The notes below the pieces were generated by a model. It worked only from the letters and a program-made list of their open reading frames with translations. It had not been told where the DNA came from and did not search any database. A program made the translations under genes and the position numbers. This document shows, piece after piece, positions 1 to 7,687 of a stretch of DNA of 64,000 nt (position 1 is its first letter; the number at the start of each line of letters is the position of its first letter). The DNA lies in contig NZ_CP022336.1 in NCBI RefSeq assembly GCF_002218195.1, positions 1,240,001 through 1,304,000 of the forward strand. Direction: 5' to 3'. This DNA comes from Sphingorhabdus sp. SMR4y. GTDB taxonomy: Bacteria > Pseudomonadota > Alphaproteobacteria > Sphingomonadales > Sphingomonadaceae.

Positions 1-335
1 TGATCGCCCGCTTCCAGCTGGCACAACAAGGCCGCGGTCATCGCCGCCATGCCCGATGCGGTGGCGCGGCAGGCTTCCGCGCCTTCCATGATCGCAATCC
101 GCTCTTCCAGCATCTGCACCGTCGGATTTTGCAGGCGGCTGTAGGTCATGCCGTCCTGCTCGCCGTTAAAGCGGGCTGCGGCATCCTCAGCGCAGTCGTA
201 GCTATAGCCAGATGTCAGGAACAGGGCTTCGGATGTCTCGCCAAATTCGCTGCGCATCGTGCCGCTGCGGATCGCCTGCGTCGCCGGACGCCAGTCCTTG
301 GTGATTTCGCGATTTCGCCCGGTATTTCTCTTCAT
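1..335 (-). CDS. metZ: O-succinylhomoserine sulfhydrylase, N-terminal part (cut by window edge)
   Basis: Only the first 111 or so codons lie in the window; the gene runs off the left edge. The translated start contains RPATQAIRSGTMRSEFGETS, then TYSRLQNPTVQMLEERIA and an EGAEACRATASGMAA segment. These are the usual N-terminal features of the Cys/Met-metabolism PLP enzyme family, and the TRAIRSG-like opening fits the MetZ branch, which makes homocysteine from O-succinylhomoserine and sulfide. The PLP lysine would lie outside the window. The ATG is 9 bases after the leuB stop, so the two are probably co-transcribed. A cystathionine gamma-synthase cannot be fully excluded from this fragment. Confidence 0.85.
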   Translation of the reverse strand, partial: MKRNTGRNREITKDWRPATQAIRSGTMRSEFGETSEALFLTSGYSYDCAEDAAARFNGEQDGMTYSRLQNPTVQMLEERIAIMEGAEACRATASGMAAMTAALLCQLEAGD

Positions 336-344
336 GTCTCTGTC

Positions 345-1397
345 CTAGCCGCCCGTCAGTTGCGCGACAATAGCGTCGCCGATGTCCGTGGTTGATGCCG
401 TGCCGCCAAGATCGTGGCCAAGCACGCCCTGCGCCAGCACCGCAGCAACCGCTGCTTCGATGCGGCTGGCTTCGGCTTCCATGCCGAAACTGTGGCGCAG
501 CATCATCGCTGCCGACAATATCATCGCCGAGGGATTGGCGATCCCCTGCCCGGCGATATCCGGCGCGCTGCCATGGATCGGTTCATAAAGGCCCTGGGTG
601 CCTTCGCCAAGCGAGGCAGAGGCAAGCAGGCCGATCGAACCAACGCACATGCTGGCCTGATCGGACAGAATGTCGCCGAACAGATTGCCGGTCACCACCA
701 CGTCAAACTGGCCCGGATTGCGCACCAGCTGCATCGCCGCATTGTCGACATACATATGGCTGAGCTCGACTTCCGGATAATCTGCCGACAGTTCGATCAT
801 CACGTCGCGCCACAGCTGCGATGTTTCCAGGACATTGGCCTTGTCGACCGAGCAGAGCCGCTTGCCGCGCCCCATGGCGGTCTTGAAGGCGACATGGCCG
901 ATCCGCCGGACTTCGCTCTCGTCATAAGACATGATGTCATAGCCTTCACGCAGGCCATCGGCCGTCTTGCGCATGCCCTTCTCGCCAAAATAGACATCGC
1001 CATTCAGTTCCCGGACGATCACTACATCAATGCTACGCGCGATTTCGGGCTTCAGACCGGAGGCATCTTCCATACCCGGAAACATTTTTGCCGGTCGCAA
1101 ATTGGCAAATGTCTGCATCGCCTTGCGCAGGCCGAGCACCGCCTGTTCAGGGCGCAAGTGGCGTTCGAGAGTATCGCAGGAAGGATCGCCGACCGCGCCG
1201 AACAGCACGGCATCGGCGGCCTCCACCAGTTCCAGCGTTTCCGGCGGCAACGGGTGACCGTGTTTGTGATAGGCCACACCGCCGACATCGCCGTGATCGA
1301 GACAGAGATCGGGCAAGTCCATCGCTCCCAGCACGCGCAGCGCCTCGACCATGATTTCCTGACCAATGCCGTCACCGGCGAGCACTGCAATATGCAT
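345..1397 (-). CDS. leuB: 3-isopropylmalate dehydrogenase
   Basis: NAD-dependent oxidative decarboxylation of 3-isopropylmalate in leucine biosynthesis, cytoplasmic. The 350-residue protein is full length. It opens with the [15 protein letters not shown] nucleotide-binding segment. The substrate arginines sit near residues 91, 101 and 129, the catalytic lysine is in SVDKANVL (K186), the metal-binding aspartates are in [10 protein letters not shown] (237-246), and [13 protein letters not shown] lies at 271-283. An AGGAAGGAA Shine-Dalgarno precedes the ATG. It lies just upstream of metZ on the same strand, joining leucine and methionine synthesis in one probable transcript. Confidence 0.97.
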   Translation of the reverse strand: MHIAVLAGDGIGQEIMVEALRVLGAMDLPDLCLDHGDVGGVAYHKHGHPLPPETLELVEAADAVLFGAVGDPSCDTLERHLRPEQAVLGLRKAMQTFANLRPAKMFPGMEDASGLKPEIARSIDVVIVRELNGDVYFGEKGMRKTADGLREGYDIMSYDESEVRRIGHVAFKTAMGRGKRLCSVDKANVLETSQLWRDVMIELSADYPEVELSHMYVDNAAMQLVRNPGQFDVVVTGNLFGDILSDQASMCVGSIGLLASASLGEGTQGLYEPIHGSAPDIAGQGIANPSAMILSAAMMLRHSFGMEAEASRIEAAVAAVLAQGVLGHDLGGTASTTDIGDAIVAQLTGG

Positions 1398-1445
1398 GAG
1401 AGTTCCTTCCTGTAATCGCGCCGCTTCCTGCCGAGAATCGCGCGG

Positions 1446-2180
1446 TTAGGCAACCACCCTTTTCAATCGATCGACCAACACCGTTCGCGCCGCCATCACA
1501 TCCTTGCGGCGGTCGTCAAAAAAATGGCGCTTCAGGAAGAAGCCGGTGACCCGCAGACCATCGAAAATATCATCCCATTCGGCGTCGGCAGCCCCTTTCA
1601 GAAGGGCGGGAAGCGGGAGCAGACGCTGCTTATATTCCTGCCCTGCAAAAGCGCTGACCGCAGTGGCGCTCTTCGGGCTGATATAGACCAGATCCTCCGC
1701 TGCTCCCGTCACCGCACATTTGTCCAGCGTCAGACCAAATCCCAGTTCCGAGAGCAACAGCAGTTCATAGCGCACCAGAGCCACTGCCCAGCCCTTTGCA
1801 GACGGCGCGCCGCAAATCGCATCCAGCAGCGCCGAGAGAGCTGAATACAGCTGCGGATAACTATGTTCTTCCGGCAGAATAGCCGCCGTCAACGCCGTCA
1901 CCCAGTCCAGCGCCGCACTCGCCAGCGGCTCTCCCAGGAAGGGGCCCCTGCTAAGCTGCAACTCCGCCGTCATCGAGGCCAGCTGATCTTCGGTTCGCGA
2001 CCGATAGTCGGCCTGCACGATATTGGAGGGAATCAACACAGGCCGCATCATCCGCGAATGCGCGCCGCGCACATAGCCGGACATCAAGCCATTTTCGGGC
2101 GTCAGCGAACGCACCACCGCCCCATGCTCGCCGTGGGAACGAACCGAGCAGATGATGGCGATCGTGCGGAGATTGGGCAA
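1446..2180 (-). CDS. recO: DNA repair protein RecO
   Basis: RecO loads RecA onto SSB-coated single strands in the RecFOR pathway and anneals complementary strands. The 244-residue protein has the expected N-terminal OB-fold (about 1-80, with TPENGLMSGYVRGAHSR) and a helical C-terminal half. The zinc-finger region of some RecO proteins is reduced to a single cysteine in LDKCAVTGAAEDLVYISP, as in many proteobacterial RecO. The start is separated by one base from the ParE toxin stop just upstream, so recO may be read through from that operon. Confidence 0.93.
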   Translation of the reverse strand: MPNLRTIAIICSVRSHGEHGAVVRSLTPENGLMSGYVRGAHSRMMRPVLIPSNIVQADYRSRTEDQLASMTAELQLSRGPFLGEPLASAALDWVTALTAAILPEEHSYPQLYSALSALLDAICGAPSAKGWAVALVRYELLLLSELGFGLTLDKCAVTGAAEDLVYISPKSATAVSAFAGQEYKQRLLPLPALLKGAADAEWDDIFDGLRVTGFFLKRHFFDDRRKDVMAARTVLVDRLKRVVA

Positions 2181-2181
2181 T

Positions 2182-2475
2182 TCAATTTACCGATGGATAG
2201 TTTCGACTGGTGTGCAGGATTGCATCAATGAGAATATTGTCGGACTTACCGCCAACGCCGAGGCGATATACCACTATATAGGGCAATCCGGTCACTGATA
2301 ATTCATATGTGTTTTCAATCCTGCCAACCTTTCCCAACTGTGGAAAGTCAGCAAGTATTTCAATGTTTTGCCGGAGACGTCCAAGAATTCGCAAGGCAAC
2401 TGCGGGACTGTCCTGCGCTATCCAGTCAAATATATCGTTCAGGTCTCTGACTGCACCGGATGAAAATTCAATCAT
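2182..2475 (-). CDS. ParE/RelE-family toxin
   Basis: A 97-residue protein of the RelE/ParE fold. It starts with a helical hairpin (FSSGAVRDLNDIFDWIAQDS) and has RLRQNIEILADFPQLGKVGR and YIVVYRL before the C-terminal ILIDAILHTSRNY strand, the ParE signature order. ParE-type members poison gyrase; RelE-type members cleave mRNA; the sequence here is closer to ParE. The ATG overlaps the 3' end of the upstream antitoxin by 8 bases, a classical coupled arrangement. The GC content is visibly lower than that of recO and uvrC on either side, suggesting acquisition. Function as a toxin is inferred from family and context. Confidence 0.85.
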   Translation of the reverse strand: MIEFSSGAVRDLNDIFDWIAQDSPAVALRILGRLRQNIEILADFPQLGKVGRIENTYELSVTGLPYIVVYRLGVGGKSDNILIDAILHTSRNYPSVN

Positions 2476-2644
2476 CTATGCCAAGTGCATTCCAAACTTT
2501 GTTTGCTGGATAGATTTCGGCACCCTTGTCGGTATCGTCGATCGACTTTTTGACCTTCGTCCGAAACCAGTCATCATAGCCGGCAGCCGGCTTTTCACCG
2601 GTGATAGCAACCTTCGCATTTTCGGCTTTGACCTCTTCGTTCAT
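2468..2644 (-). CDS. PaaA2-like (stability determinant) antitoxin, 58 aa
   Basis: A short ORF directly upstream of the toxin, encoding MNEEVKAENAKVAITG, then KPAAGYDDWFRTKVKKSIDD and ending NKVWNALGIDD. The YDDWFRTKVKKSIDD core resembles the YNEWLRAKVATSLAD core of the PaaA2 antitoxin that pairs with ParE2, a small, mostly disordered antitoxin without a DNA-binding domain. The stop lies inside the toxin start region (8-base overlap). No PaaR-type regulator gene was found next to it, so the module appears to be two-component. The ATG is 6 bases from a plausible -10 element, suggesting a leaderless message. Confidence 0.78.
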   Translation of the reverse strand: MNEEVKAENAKVAITGEKPAAGYDDWFRTKVKKSIDDTDKGAEIYPANKVWNALGIDD

Positions 2645-2650
2645 CCGCAG

Positions 2651-2679
2651 AGAATATCACGGCATGCAGATTGTAGCAA
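2651..2679 (-). promoter_or_regulatory. Probable sigma-70-type promoter of the PaaA-like/ParE operon
   Basis: On the minus strand a TTGCTA hexamer (2674-2679) and TATTCT (2651-2656) are separated by 17 bases. The antitoxin ATG begins 6 bases after the -10, where transcription would start, so there is no room for a Shine-Dalgarno. Confidence 0.5.
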
Positions 2680-2687
2680 CCAACTCG

Positions 2688-4625
2688 CTAAGCATGAAAA
2701 TAGTCGTAAATTTTCTGCGCCACGGTCGCCGACACGCCCGGCGCGCCCTGCAGGTCGTCGAGCGAGGCATTTTTCACCGCTCGCGCCGTGCCAAAATGCA
2801 GCAGCAGCGCCTTTTTCCGGGCCGGACCGATTCCGGGCACGTCATCCAGCGAGCTATGGCCGACGGCCTTGGCGCGCCGGGTCCGGTGCGCGCCGATGGC
2901 GAACCGATGGGCCTCGTCGCGAAGCCGCTGGAGATAGAAGAGCACCGGGCTGTTCATCGGCAGGTTGATCTGGCGGCCGTCGGGCAAATGGAATGTCTCG
3001 CGCCCGGCATTGCGATCCGGGCCTTTCGAGACACCAATCATGACCACATCTTCGACGCCAATTTCCGCCAGAGCTTCACGGGCAGCGCTCATCTGGCCCT
3101 TGCCACCGTCGATCAGCACCAAATCGGGCCATTCGCCCTTGTCGCGGTCCGGATCCTCCTTTTGCGCGCGGGAAAAACGCCGTTCGAGCACTTCGCGCAT
3201 CATCGCAAAATCGTCACCCGGTGCGATATCGGGATTTTTGATGTTGAACTTGCGATAGGCGTTTTTGCGGAAGCCCTCAGGTCCGGCGACAACCATCCCG
3301 CCGACCATATTCGTTCCCTGGATATGGCTGTTATCGTAGATTTCGATGCGGTCGGGCACCGCCTCCAGTTCCAGCAGCTCAACCATCTCGCGCATGATCT
3401 TGGCCTGCGTGGACGTTTCCGCGAGGCGTCGGGACAGCGCTTCCTCGGCATTGCGGCTGGCCTGTGCGAGTAATTTTCGACGATCCCCGCGCTGCGGCCT
3501 GGAAACGCTCACCTTATAATCCGCCTTGGTGCTCAGCGCCTCGGCCAACAGCTCCGCATCCGGCAATTCGCGGTCCAGCAGCACCAGCTTGGGTGGCGGC
3601 ATCTGCTCATAAAATTGCATCAGGAAGCTGGAAAAGACCTCGTCAATTGCGACATTGCTGGTGTGGGCGGGAAAGAAGCTGCGGTGTCCCCAGTTCTGGC
3701 CGCCCCGAATGAAAAAAGCCTGGATGCAGACGCTGGACCCTTCCGACGCCAATGCAAAAATATCCGAGTCCGGCAGCCCCTGCGCGTTGATCGCCTGGCT
3801 GCCCTGGATGAAGGTCAGCGCCTTCAGCCGGTCCCGGTAGACCGCCGCCATTTCGAAATCGAGCGCATCAGAGGCTTTTTCCATCGCCTCGCCCAGCTTG
3901 TTCTGCACCGCTGTCGATTTGCCGGACAGGAAATCCCGCGCATCCTCGACCAGTTCGGCATAATCCTGCTTGTCGATCCGGTCGACACAGGGCGCCGAGC
4001 AACGCTTGATTTGATAGAGCAGACAGGGCCGCGACCGGTTGTTGAAGAAACTGTCGGTGCAACTGCGCAACAGAAAAAGTTTCTGCAGTGCGTTGATCGT
4101 CCGGTTCACCGAACCGGCGCTGGCAAAGGGGCCGAAATATTGCCCCTTGGCCCGCTGCGCGCCGCGATGTTTGGTGATGCGGGGAAAATCATGATCCTCG
4201 CGCAGCAGGATGAACGGAAAGCTCTTATCATCGCGCAACAGCACATTATAGGCTGGACGAAACTTCTTGATCAGCTGCGCTTCGAGCAACAAGGCCTCTG
4301 CCTCGCTGCCGGTGGTGACGATGGTCATCGAACGGGTCTGCGCGACCATACGCATCAGTCGCTGCGGCAGCCGGTTCATCTGCACATAGGCCCCGACGCG
4401 CGCCTTGAGCGAGCGCGCCTTGCCGACATAGAGCACGTCACCGCGCTTGTCCTGCATCCGGTAAACGCCCGGCCTTGTCGGCAGGGTATTCAGAACCTCG
4501 CGGATTGCCGCCATGCCCGCTTCAAGGTCGGGCGTATCCCCTTCGCCGCGCACGGCATAGGTTGCCTTGTCCTCGTTGAACCGGGACGCGGCATTGGGTT
4601 GGTCGGGACGGTCGGCTTTGGACAT
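2688..4625 (-). CDS. uvrC: Excinuclease ABC subunit C
   Basis: UvrC makes both incisions around a lesion during nucleotide excision repair with UvrA and UvrB. At 645 residues the protein is full length. Domains in order: GIY-YIG endonuclease (about 46-130; PGVYRMQ with YVGKARSLKARVGAYV), four cysteines at 189, 201, 209 and 213 whose spacing matches the 4Fe-4S cluster of E. coli UvrC, a UVR motif (about 240-272) that binds UvrB, the RNase H-like 5' nuclease domain (EIYDNSHIQGTNMVGGMVV), and a C-terminal helix-hairpin-helix pair (591-645). The start follows the best ATG; about 35 residues precede the domain proper. Confidence 0.97.
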   Translation of the reverse strand: MSKADRPDQPNAASRFNEDKATYAVRGEGDTPDLEAGMAAIREVLNTLPTRPGVYRMQDKRGDVLYVGKARSLKARVGAYVQMNRLPQRLMRMVAQTRSMTIVTTGSEAEALLLEAQLIKKFRPAYNVLLRDDKSFPFILLREDHDFPRITKHRGAQRAKGQYFGPFASAGSVNRTINALQKLFLLRSCTDSFFNNRSRPCLLYQIKRCSAPCVDRIDKQDYAELVEDARDFLSGKSTAVQNKLGEAMEKASDALDFEMAAVYRDRLKALTFIQGSQAINAQGLPDSDIFALASEGSSVCIQAFFIRGGQNWGHRSFFPAHTSNVAIDEVFSSFLMQFYEQMPPPKLVLLDRELPDAELLAEALSTKADYKVSVSRPQRGDRRKLLAQASRNAEEALSRRLAETSTQAKIMREMVELLELEAVPDRIEIYDNSHIQGTNMVGGMVVAGPEGFRKNAYRKFNIKNPDIAPGDDFAMMREVLERRFSRAQKEDPDRDKGEWPDLVLIDGGKGQMSAAREALAEIGVEDVVMIGVSKGPDRNAGRETFHLPDGRQINLPMNSPVLFYLQRLRDEAHRFAIGAHRTRRAKAVGHSSLDDVPGIGPARKKALLLHFGTARAVKNASLDDLQGAPGVSATVAQKIYDYFHA

Positions 4626-4705
4626 GGGGCATATCTAGGATGACCGGAAGGGCATTGCCAGTCACAAGATATAATCCTTTCCCGCTTGGCGGGAGAGGAT
4701 GCAGA

Positions 4706-5233
4706 CTAGTTCAGACTTTTACCGATGTCGCCAATGGCTTTGTCGATCAGGCCCTTGTCGGCTGCTGCATCGTGCCGCGCAGCGATCAGCGATTCCGCAG
4801 CCTGTGTCGCAGCGGTTGCCGCCTTGGCACGAACCGCAGCAATTGCGGAGCGTTCGGCAGCTCCGATCTTTTCTTCGGCCATTTTCTTGCGGCGCGCCAC
4901 CAGTGCCTTGGTTTCCGCCTCGGCTTCCTTGACCAGGATCGCGGCTTCTTTTTCGGCGCTGTCCATCAGCGCTTCGATTTCCGCCTGAGCGCCGGCTGTC
5001 TTGGCCTCATATTCGGCTTTCAGCGCTTCGGCTTCCTTGCGCAGATCAGCGGCTTCGTCGAGCGTCTTCTTGATCTCGGCAATCTTGTTGTCCAGCATGC
5101 CGCCGACAAGCTTTGGGACTTTCGTCCACAACATGATCGCAAATACGACCAGAACGCCGACCGCAACCCAGAAGGTTGGATCCTTAAGTGGACCGCCAGC
5201 GCCTGCGCCCTCTGCCAAAATCGTCAATAGCAT
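4706..5233 (-). CDS. atpF: ATP synthase F0 subunit b
   Basis: Stator stalk subunit connecting subunit a to the F1 head. The 175-residue protein has one N-terminal membrane segment (about 20-40, FWVAVGVLVVFAIMLW), then a long charged, alanine-rich helix with coiled-coil character. It is the last gene of the atpI-atpB-atpE-atpF'-atpF operon, 23 bases after atpF'. The F1 genes are not in the window, as usual for alphaproteobacteria where F0 and F1 operons are separate. Confidence 0.95.
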   Translation of the reverse strand: MLLTILAEGAGAGGPLKDPTFWVAVGVLVVFAIMLWTKVPKLVGGMLDNKIAEIKKTLDEAADLRKEAEALKAEYEAKTAGAQAEIEALMDSAEKEAAILVKEAEAETKALVARRKKMAEEKIGAAERSAIAAVRAKAATAATQAAESLIAARHDAAADKGLIDKAIGDIGKSLN

Positions 5234-5256
5234 ATTCTATCTCCTTCAGCAGGCGC

Positions 5257-5742
5257 TCAGAAAGCCGCCTTGACCGCCTTCTTTGCGTCCGTTGCCGTGA
5301 CCTTGGCACCGGATACCGTCTTGACGATAGCCTGAGCGGCTTCTGCCGCGACGGCTTCGATTTCTTTCATTGCTTCGCTTTGCGCCGCCTTCAGCGCAGC
5401 ATCCGCCTCGTCCGCTTTCTTTGCAATCGCGGTATCGGCCCGTTTGATGGCTGCCTCGTTTTTCTTGGCGACCTTGGCTTTGGCTTCGTTGACCTTGCTC
5501 ACCGCATCGGCCCGCGCATCATTGATGCTCGCGCGATAATCGGCTTCGATCTGCTCAGCCTTGTCCTGCCCGGCCTGCGCCGCAGCAAGGTCGTCGGAGA
5601 TCCGCTTTTGACGGTCATCAACGGTTTTGCTGATCTTCGGCACCATATTCTTGGCAATGCCAAAATAAATGATTCCGATGACGATCAGCAACCAGAAAAA
5701 CTGGCTGCCGTAGACTTCCATAAGCTGGCTAATTTGAGGCAT
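5257..5742 (-). CDS. atpF': ATP synthase F0 subunit b'
   Basis: Second, divergent stalk subunit found in alphaproteobacteria and phototrophs, which pairs with b as a heterodimer. The protein has 161 residues, with a membrane segment at about 10-30 (YGSQFFWLLIVIGIIYFGIA), then AKNMVPKISKTVDDRQKRI and a helical Ala/Lys/Glu-rich body. It is distinguished from b by its position next to atpE and by the MPQISQLMEVYGSQFFW opening, which is characteristic of b'. Confidence 0.93.
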   Translation of the reverse strand: MPQISQLMEVYGSQFFWLLIVIGIIYFGIAKNMVPKISKTVDDRQKRISDDLAAAQAGQDKAEQIEADYRASINDARADAVSKVNEAKAKVAKKNEAAIKRADTAIAKKADEADAALKAAQSEAMKEIEAVAAEAAQAIVKTVSGAKVTATDAKKAVKAAF

Positions 5743-5782
5743 TATTCACCCGATGTTTCGAGACGCAAATAGGCAATTTTGG

Positions 5783-5807
5783 GGCGGGCCGGACGTGCCG
5801 GCCCGCC
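5783..5807 (-). other. Strong hairpin between atpE and atpF'
   Basis: A perfect 10-bp inverted repeat with a 5-base loop (GGCGGGCCGG, ACGTG, CCGGCCCGCC) sits in the 71-base gap after atpE. On the transcribed strand no run of U follows it, so it is a poor intrinsic terminator. More likely it protects the atpE message from 3' decay or partly blocks read-through, which would suit the high copy number of subunit c. That role is inferred. Confidence 0.6.
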
Positions 5808-5813
5808 ATCAAA

Positions 5814-6134
5814 TCATTCAGCTGCTTCAGCGACCGGAGCTTCTTCAGCTGCTGGCGCTTCAACGGCTGGTGCTTCGACAGCAACAGCTTCAGCCGGGGT
5901 TGCTGCTGGTGGTGCGTAGAGAATCATCATGGCAACAGCGAAGGCGATCAGGCCGAGCAATTCAGCAGCAGCAAAGCCGATGAACAGACGTCCCTGCTGG
6001 CCGTCAGCCGCAGATGGGTTACGCAGAGCGCCTTCGAGGAAGGATGCGAAAACATTACCAACACCGGATGCAGCAACACCGATACCAATTGCCGCGATAC
6101 CAGCGCCGATTACTTGTGCAGAAGCGAGATCCAT
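5814..6134 (-). CDS. atpE: ATP synthase F0 subunit c with a C-terminal Ala/Glu/Pro extension
   Basis: Proteolipid of the rotating c-ring. Residues 1-74 are a standard c subunit: first membrane helix with GAGIAAIGIGVAASGVGNVF, polar loop RNPSAADGQQ (38-47), second helix with the ion-binding glutamate E58 in FAAAELLGLIAF. Usual c subunits of the group end at about residue 75, but here the frame continues for 32 residues (75-106) rich in Ala, Glu and Pro with repeated VEAPA units. The tail bases are in the same frame and read cleanly to a TGA; I see no sign of a frameshift. Both termini of c face the periplasm, so the acidic tails would line that side of the ring. Confidence 0.93.
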   Translation of the reverse strand: MDLASAQVIGAGIAAIGIGVAASGVGNVFASFLEGALRNPSAADGQQGRLFIGFAAAELLGLIAFAVAMMILYAPPAATPAEAVAVEAPAVEAPAAEEAPVAEAAE

Positions 6135-6174
6135 TTTTTAAACTCCGTATTGAAAAATTAGGATTGAAAGTGAC

Positions 6175-6954
6175 TTAGTGAAGATTTTCCGCGTCGCTGA
6201 TATACAGCGAAGTCAGAAGAGCGAAAACATAGGCCTGGATGGCGCATACCAGAAGTTCCAGTGCGCTGACAAATGCGATGAAGAGAATGCTCAGCAACGC
6301 GATGCCCCAGCTGGCGCCGCCCGCATCGATGGCCTGAACCACGAAGCTTGCGAACACCTTGATCAGAATATGCCCGGCAATCATCGCCACGAACAGTCGC
6401 AACGCGAGGCTGAACGGACGAACCAGGAACGACAGAAGTTCCACCGAGAAGATCAGCGGCATCATCCACACCGGCGTACCGTGCGGGATGAAAAGGCTGA
6501 AAAAGTTGAAGCCATGCTTCCAGAAACCGACAATCAATACGATTGAAAAGCTGATCGCCGCCAACAGACCGGTAACGGTGAACTGGCTGGTGACCGTAAA
6601 CGGGTGGATGCCGGGAATGATCCCGAACGGCATCATACCGAGAAGATTGGAAAACAGGATGAACATGAACAGGGTGAAGACCCACGGCGTATATTTCTTG
6701 CCATTGGGCCCGATGCTGTTGGCGATGATATTGTCGATAAAACCGACAACACCTTCAACCATCACTTGCCAGCGGCCAGGAACCAGTTCCCGCTTCATTC
6801 CGCCCATCATGAAAACATAGAGCAACACGAGGACGACAAACATCCACAGTGCGCTGTTTGTGAAATCAATCTGCTGACCGAACAGAGTGAAGCCATCAAA
6901 GATGGGCTGCACTTCAAATTGGTGCATTGGATCAATTTTGCCTTCGGTCGCCAC
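6175..6954 (-). CDS. atpB: ATP synthase F0 subunit a
   Basis: Membrane subunit forming the proton half-channels against the c-ring. The protein has 259 residues and multiple membrane helices. The essential arginine is R186 in RPFSLALRLFVAMIAGHIL, and the VELLSFLVRPF segment before it and the C-terminal ALELLVCAIQAYVFALLTSLY helix are typical. It lies between atpI and atpE in the expected order, 40 bases before atpE. Confidence 0.97.
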   Translation of the reverse strand: MATEGKIDPMHQFEVQPIFDGFTLFGQQIDFTNSALWMFVVLVLLYVFMMGGMKRELVPGRWQVMVEGVVGFIDNIIANSIGPNGKKYTPWVFTLFMFILFSNLLGMMPFGIIPGIHPFTVTSQFTVTGLLAAISFSIVLIVGFWKHGFNFFSLFIPHGTPVWMMPLIFSVELLSFLVRPFSLALRLFVAMIAGHILIKVFASFVVQAIDAGGASWGIALLSILFIAFVSALELLVCAIQAYVFALLTSLYISDAENLH

Positions 6955-6972
6955 TAATATAACCCCTGATCG

Positions 6973-7323
6973 TCAATCGTCATCATCTGGTAACGCCGTA
7001 CCGATGTCGTCCACCGGCTGGCTCGAAATCATATAAATCTTCCTGAATGCCACGCCCGCCCCGAGGAGAAAGAACAGCAACAGGAACAATGGCGTCGTTC
7101 CCAGCCAGGTGTCAAAAAGCCACCCGAGTAGAAAACCGGCAGCCACGCCCCCGATCAGATAGCTTAGCACCCTCGCGCCGAGCCGCTGACTTTCGTCTGG
7201 CCCTTTGTTCCGGTGCCCTGCTTTGATCCGCTCTCTGGTCTGTGCCAATTCCAGTCGCTCTTCCAGCGACGAAACCCGCACATCCTCTTCGAGGGGATCC
7301 CGATCAGATTCGCTTGCTGCCAT
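6973..7323 (-). CDS. atpI: ATP synthase assembly protein AtpI
   Basis: Small membrane protein that helps assemble the c-ring. The chosen ATG at 7323 gives 116 residues: a charged N-terminal region (1-50), two membrane helices (about 52-70 and 76-93, LSYLIGGVAAGFLLGWLFD and PLFLLLFFLLGAGVAF) and an acidic end (LPDDDD). An AAGGGGG Shine-Dalgarno lies just upstream. The frame stays open for 250 more codons upstream, but that part overlaps the LysR gene and has no family features, so it was excluded. It is the first gene of the F0 operon, 18 bases before atpB. Confidence 0.9.
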   Translation of the reverse strand: MAASESDRDPLEEDVRVSSLEERLELAQTRERIKAGHRNKGPDESQRLGARVLSYLIGGVAAGFLLGWLFDTWLGTTPLFLLLFFLLGAGVAFRKIYMISSQPVDDIGTALPDDDD

Positions 7324-7399
7324 TACAACCCCCTTAAAGCCCCAAATAGCGCCGAAAAGAGCCTTGAACAACAGCAGGCCGACCCGCCAAGGCGCGGTC

Positions 7400-7428
7400 C
7401 GTTTAGGAAAGCAACGTGCCCAAGTCAA
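7400..7428 (-). promoter_or_regulatory. Probable promoter of the F0 ATP synthase operon
   Basis: On the minus strand TTGACT (7423-7428) and TAAACG (7400-7405) are separated by 17 bases, a good sigma-70-type match about 77 bases before the atpI start. It lies in the 364-base gap between atpI and the divergent lysR gene (7324-7687); I recognise nothing else there apart from the opposing leader region of lysR. Confidence 0.55.
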
Positions 7429-7687
7429 CAGCAATGCTGCAACGCAGAAACTTGGTTGTTTTGGAGGCCGGATAATCGGCTTGTCCAGACCGAAATTCCG
7501 TTCGACAATGCCGGTGCAAGCCAGCCTGACAACCATATTTTGCCTCTCATAGAAACCCGCCCGCTCGCGACCAGCCCTGTCAAAAACATCCCGAGCGAGG
7601 CTCCTTCCAACGCCTGCCCCCGTTTTTTCGCCCTTCCCCCCGCGCGATATGCTAGCGCCGTCGGGATCCAGAAGCCGGGAAATATAT

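Noticed and set aside
5814-5912. Frameshift or sequence error as the cause of the long atpE
   Set aside because: The tail has a regular repeat pattern in frame up to a clean stop, and the following gap is of normal size, so a real extension is more likely, though not proved.
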